From Lantana camara (lineage: Eukaryota; Streptophyta; Magnoliopsida; Lamiales; Verbenaceae), in assembly GCA_037501455.1 (NCBI GenBank), contig CM074861.1, forward strand, positions 92,171,001 through 92,235,000: DNA of 64,000 nt. Reading direction: 5' to 3'. The notes beneath the pieces were generated by a model, which searched no databases, had not been told where the DNA came from, and was given only the letters and a program-made list of their open reading frames with translations. This document shows positions 59,564-64,000 of the stretch, piece after piece (position 1 is the first letter of the stretch; the number at the start of each line of letters is the position of its first letter). The position numbers were made by a program, and so were the translations under genes.

Positions 59564-60397
59564 TGATAGGGTCAAGATCCGCTCGTTCCGCGTTTGGACA
59601 CGTGGCCCTTCTTAAAGAACAGCATTTGCTCAGTTGATTATAGTTGTCCTAAACGAGCGATGAACCCATTAAAGCGCCAGCATCCTCCAAGAACACGTGT
59701 TGTCCCTGCCACCCTCGCACGTGACCGTTGTCACCGCTCTCCTACGAGCGCCTTCTTCACGCGACATGACTGGTATTCCAATCCATCAGAAGGAGCCTTC
59801 TTCGAGCGCTACGTTCCCTCAGAAAGGCTCCCCCTGCAACCCGCTACACGAGCCTGGGCCCTCGTCCCCCCCGGCGGATTTCTTGGCCTCCAAGGCTTTT
59901 GGTTGTCACGAGCGTGCTCCCAAGCCCTCGTCACCAACCCTCCAAACGGCTCTCTGACACACCGTACCTGCCCGCGCACCTGCCACTGTTGCCAACACTA
60001 ACTCCCGGCAGCTTTTGCAGAAGATTCCTCCTAGGTTTCTCTCTCACAGCGCCACGTGTTAGGGCAACATTCGGCCAGGACCACATGTGGCAAATGACCA
60101 AAGGGTCTCTGACCCTCAACTATAAATAAACAAAGTCATCTCTTTCACGGTAAGCGATCTCCATTGCTACAGCTTCTACTAAGCTTACTTCTTCTCTTTC
60201 AGATCTGTATCTGACTTGAGCGTCGGAGAGCCAAACTGGGTACCACCCCCAGTTTCCCCCAGTTTGGCCTTCTGACTTTTCTGTGTGTTTGTCCTAGCAG
60301 GTAGAACCCCCTTTTTTCCGGCAACTCCTGGTGATCTCCCCCTTCAAACAAATTCTAAAGTGATCGGATTCTGAACCACCCCTTTTGGAACCCATCA
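59564..60397 (+). repeat. Element H 3' LTR
   Basis: 834 bp, same length as the 5' LTR, nine visible differences, eight of them transitions. Preceded by the polypurine tract at 59550-59563. Confidence 0.93.
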
Positions 60398-61001
60398 GTA
60401 TTCATCCTTTGTAGATTAGGAATTACTTACTTTTAAAAAAATCACCCCAATAATACCAAATAAACATAACAAGTACACTAATTAGTAATTAATGATAATT
60501 AATTAGACGTCACAATAGTGTATTTGCCTATTTAGAAATTCGGGACACTTCAAGTGGAATTAAATCGAACTCCACGCATTTCTCAGTGCTATAAGCTGTC
60601 TATAATAATATATAGTTTATATATATTTATTATGTAATTTGTCTATAAGTATATTTGAACTTTAATTCTTTACTGTCTCTTATAGCGATTCCTATAATGC
60701 ACATATATTTTTATAACTATTGTTTTATTGTATAGTATTGTGTCGGACACTCATATGTGACACGATGTTACGTGTATTTAGTGAGAATCTAAATTAGATT
60801 TTAGAAATTTAAGTTCCATAAATATATTAAATTAGAATTATATGAAATAATAAAAATAAAAAATTATAGATAACATTTGTTAATTCACATGACATTAAAC
60901 ACGCGGGACGGAGTAAATTAATCTTCAAGTTACATGTGCACTATCGTTTTCAACTCCTCTCCAGTGGTTGTCCGTACACATGTTCAAGTTGTCAATAATT
61001 T

Positions 61002-61214
61002 AGATTCCAGGGATCCAATCAAAGGTAAAAATACCTTACTTTTATTAATTCAAATTAAAGGCAGCCCTTTAAAAGTAAAATCATCGTATTCTTCAGCTTT
61101 TAGCTCCCATTCTTGTAACTTTAATTACAGATTTACGGTTAACAACATAGTACGTAGCCTAAAAGCTTAAGAAATAAGAATACGATGGCTGTACTTATGA
61201 TCCCTGGAATTTAA
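61002..61214. repeat. Small inverted-repeat element
   Basis: ATTCCAGGGATC near the left end is repeated inverted near the right end, and an inner pair (ATCGTATTCTTC and its complement) also matches. Flanks are TTA-like, which would suit a PIF/Harbinger MITE, but the evidence is thin. Confidence 0.35.
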
Positions 61215-61345
61215 GTTAATAAAGAAAACTCCAACTTGAAGGATGGCCATTACCTTTTCAACTCACCTAAAAAAGTTAACTAATTAGTTTGGTATCCCGT
61301 TGACATGGATGGATGACAATATTTGTAGTTAATATAATAAAGATA

Positions 61346-61837
61346 ACTGTCGGAAAATCATGTGAAATACCGAAATGTGAAATAAGTCTTATATTTCAAA
61401 AATTAGCATAAAAAATCTTATGTTGTCTAATAATGAGCAACAAAAAATTTATTTTCAAATATGAAAATTACATTCTTACTTTTTTTTACGAAAATAAAAG
61501 TAAAAATTAGACAACAAATATTTATAAATCAAAATTTTCAAAGAATTATGAAAGAATTTAAAACAAAATATTAAAAATGATATATAAAAGAGACGAATGA
61601 AGAATATAAATATCACGAAAGTTCTATTGGAAAGAAAAAAATGAAAGATCAAGGTTTATGATGAAATATCGCCATGAATGAATAATATACTACCCAAAAC
61701 AAATACAAAAATTTACTCTATTAACGCGTGAGGGTTGTTGTAGCTCATTTTTATAAAACATAAGGTTTTTTATGCTAATTTTTTAAAGATATGGTTTTAT
61801 TTCGTATTTTCGGTATTTCATAGTTTTTTCAGCAATT
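61346..61837. repeat. Foldback element, MULE-like MITE
   Basis: Terminal inverted arms of about 95 bp: ATGTGAAATACCGAAA at the left, and ACTATGAAATACCGAAAA on the complement of the right. They share AAAAATTAGCATAAAAAA. The interior is A-rich with no coding. Layout and some sequence resemble the intron-4 element at 2215-2745. Confidence 0.6.
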
Positions 61838-62039
61838 ATCTATACTATTATATTAAGCGTCAGAGCCGATTGTGGTGTCATGGACTCTTGGTCTCTTTTC
61901 TCTTTTATTTATTTAATTTATTTCATAACTCTCACGTCTTTCTAATTTCTTTTTTCTCTCTCATCACTTCAACTCCTTGAATATATATTAATAAAAAAAA
62001 AACAGAAATTTAGAGTTAACTCATCAAATGATGCTTGAA

Positions 62040-62830
62040 TTTTGAGTATACACCCCAAGCCAGAAAATTTTTTAGTGTACTTCCTATTTTAAATTTTAAT
62101 TTTTACTTAATTCACTATTTATTCTAAAATGACTTAATTATCCTTCATTTAACCATATTGCTGAATAACACAATAATTCCTCAAATTTTAGATATAGTTC
62201 TACAAAAACATAATTTTATACTTCATTTTCAAAGAAAGATTCTTCATTTAATAATTATGTAATATTATAATTTCTCAATGTTCGTATATAGTGCTCAAAA
62301 TTTAAAATTAAATGCTTCATATCTAGATAAAAGTTCTTAATTCAATATCTGATTGTCGTAACACAATAATTCTTCAATATTTTTAGATATAATTCTACAA
62401 ATCCAAATATTAATATTTCATATTAAGAGAAAAGTACTCCATTAAGTTATTTTATTCTGTATAACACGACAATTCCTCAAAATTCAAATATTCTTATACA
62501 AACATAAATGTAAATACTTCATATTTAGAATAACATTTTTTATTTAACTCCTCATTGCTAAATAACCCAATAGTTCCTTAAAATTTAAATATAATTCCAC
62601 AAATGCACAAGAGAATATTTCTAAGTAATATAAAAGTCTTTCATCCAACTACAACTGTTGTGTAACACAATAGTTCTTCAAATTTTAGATATAGTTCTTC
62701 AAATTCAAATTTAAGTGCATCATATTAAGATAATTAAGGATAAAATAGATAATTTATTTTAGTAGGTAGTTTATAAAAAATGGAATCTCAATTTAGGAAG
62801 TAAACTAAAAATTTATTTGTTGGGGATTGA
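62040..62830. repeat. Inverted-repeat element with internal tandem array
   Basis: The arms (about 62045-62125 and the complement of about 62750-62840) share TTTAGTKTACTTCCTA. Between them, six degenerate units of about 95-105 bp begin with TAACACAATAATTCYTCAAA-like sequence near 62164, 62257, 62357, 62461, 62564 and 62658. No coding capacity. Confidence 0.6.
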
Positions 62831-62903
62831 ACTAAATTTTTTTGGTAAAATAGGAAGATTTTTCAAAAAATCCCAAAAAAAATTATTTTAATATATTTAA
62901 ATA

Positions 62904-63934
62904 GGGAAATTTACATCTGACTACCCTCTATTTAGGCATAATTACAACGCAGGACCTCCTGTTTCGGTTTTTTACATATTAGTCCCCTAACTTTTACATT
63001 CCATTTCAGGTTCCTCTATTCCGTTAGGGTTCCGTTAAGTTTGAACACTGTACTTCCCATAATACCCTTTGTATTATTTTATTATTTATGAAATTACTAA
63101 AATACTCTCGGGGACTATTTTGTTATATACAATATATATAGGGCTCGTTTTATAAGAAGATGTGACAATGAGGGATTTATTTGTAAAAATATTGTATATT
63201 TTACATTATAGTCATTTATAGCCGTTAGGTTTCATTTTATATGTAGTTTTGTTGGCTTTGGCATGCCTCTAACACAAATAATAACAAGGAGAATTGAAAT
63301 TAATATACTCGCAAATAAATAAAGATTCATTTTCATAGGACAACAAAAAAGAATAGGAGGAAGGAGCCTGGTGAAGGTCAGATCATACCAAGGGCTGCTG
63401 TTGTTAAATGTAAAATCTGTATGACAATTGGTCACAACAGAAGGACTTGTCCATTGAGGGTTCAGGTAGCATGTGTTTTATGTTAGTTATGTATATAATT
63501 TCAATCTTAATTGTTGGATTTACATAGTATTCATTCATTTATTTGTGAGCATATTAATTTCATTTCTCTTTGTTATTATTTGTGTTGGATGCATGCCAAA
63601 GTCAACAAAACTACATATAAAATGAAACCTAACGGCTATAAACGACTATAATGTAAAATATGTAACATTTTTACAAATAAATCCCTCATTGTTATATCTT
63701 CTTATAAAACGAGTCTTATATATATTGTATATAACAAAATAGTCCCTGAGGGTATTTTAGTAATTTCATAAAGGGTATTATGGGAAGTACAGTGGTCAAA
63801 TTTAACGGAACCCTAACGGAATAAAGGGACCTCAAACGGAAAGTAAAGGTTAGGGACTAATATAGAAAAAACGAAACAAGAGGTCCTGCGTTGTACTTGT
63901 GCCTAAATAGAGGGTAGTCAAATGTAAATTTTTC
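62904..63934 (+). mobile_element. Element J: Mutator-like element with long terminal inverted repeats
   Basis: 1031 bp flanked by TATTTAAATA at 62894-62903 and 63935-63944. Inverted repeats of about 420 bp cover 62904 to about 63326 and about 63525 to 63934 (both ends read AAATTTACAT(C/T)TGACTACCCTC). Note that the 10-bp flank is near-palindromic, so its use as a target duplication is slightly less certain. A transposase fragment lies in the middle. Confidence 0.85.
63339..63465 (+). pseudogene. mudrA-type transposase zinc-knuckle exon inside element J
   Basis: A 127-bp open segment lies between a TAG acceptor and a CAG|GTAGCA donor. It encodes a basic stretch (TTKKNRRKEPGEG) and then CKICMTIGHNRRTC, a CX2CX4HX4C knuckle at 63409-63450. 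Such a knuckle lies near the C-terminus of many plant MURA transposases. Everything else of the transposase is missing, so this is a relic or an internal-deletion derivative. Capture of a host exon is less likely. Confidence 0.7.
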
Positions 63935-63944
63935 TATTTAAATA

Positions 63945-64000
63945 CTAATAATTTTTTATTCGCACATGAATCGAATGTGCGGAGTTGCTAGTCACTAATA
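63945..64000. other. Right edge, nothing recognised
   Basis: AT-rich sequence after element J; too short to interpret. Confidence 0.5.

Larger units (their letters stand above)
47946..60397 (+). mobile_element. Element H: young Tat-type Ty3/Gypsy retrotransposon
   Basis: 12.45 kb between GTATT at 47941-47945 and 60398-60402. Both LTRs are 834 bp with nine differences counted by eye (about 1%). Order: LTR, primer site TTGCGCCGTCTGTGGGAA, gag, protease, RT, RNase H, second RNase H, integrase, tandem repeats, antisense gene, purine tract TTGAGGGGGCAAAA, LTR. The second RNase H and the antisense frame are Tat-lineage hallmarks. Pol carries several nonsense codons and one shift, so this copy is not autonomous as it stands. 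Confidence 0.94.
5940..60417. mobile_element. Nested transposon block bounded by the target duplication of element F
   Basis: The 10-mer TTTGTAGATT stands at 5940-5949 and again at 60408-60417. Between them lies a Mutator-type foldback element, F, and everything that later inserted into it. F itself is 5950-6687, 46961-47945 and 60403-60407, about 1.7 kb once later arrivals are removed. A 9-11 bp duplication is usual for Mutator-like elements. Confidence 0.85.
60418..62893. other. AT-rich intergenic region right of the nested block
   Basis: Before element F inserted, this was continuous with the upstream region of the diterpene synthase. I see no gene. It holds three inverted-repeat features listed separately (61002-61214, 61346-61837, 62040-62830). 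Confidence 0.6.

Overview
This is nuclear DNA of a flowering plant: AT-rich, with a many-intron gene and LTR retrotransposons of the plant Copia, chromovirus, Athila, Tat and TRIM types. The one host gene is a class II diterpene cyclase whose active-site residues look like the normal-copalyl-diphosphate synthases of the mint order, so Lamiales is my best (inferred) guess for the organism.

Layout. 1-5164 (minus): a 12-exon class II diterpene synthase, open at the left window edge, with an in-phase exon chain, a plastid-type leader and an intact DxDD site. 5165-5939: its upstream region. 5940-60417: one block of nested mobile DNA bounded by a 10-bp direct repeat (TTTGTAGATT) that is the target duplication of a single Mutator-type foldback element (F). 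60418-62893: AT-rich spacer with small inverted-repeat elements and a degenerate tandem array. 62904-63934: a second Mutator-like element (J) that keeps a transposase zinc-knuckle exon.

Inside the block the insertions resolve cleanly. F (5950-6687, 46961-47945, 60403-60407) was hit by chromovirus B (6688-46960, minus) and by Tat element H (47946-60397, plus). B was hit in its left LTR by the pol-less element A (6975-22859, plus), itself hit by a deleted Copia element (11526-18267, minus). B was hit in RNase H by a hAT-like MITE, G (24747-25477), and in pol by a Copia solo LTR, C (26416-44401). C contains an Athila element, D (27452-43005, plus), and a TRIM (43062-43534). D contains a gag-only element, E (29195-33357, minus). 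Depth reaches five (F>B>C>D>E).

Target duplications are visible for F, A, the Copia element, D, E, G, H and J, and in mutated form for C. By-eye LTR divergence samples run B > E > A and Copia > H, which agrees with the nesting order. Nearly all retroelement genes are broken; the best preserved are H gag (651 codons), the H integrase core and the H antisense gene. The host gene and the block are linked only by position: the block begins 786 bp upstream of the cyclase start codon and so may affect its promoter.
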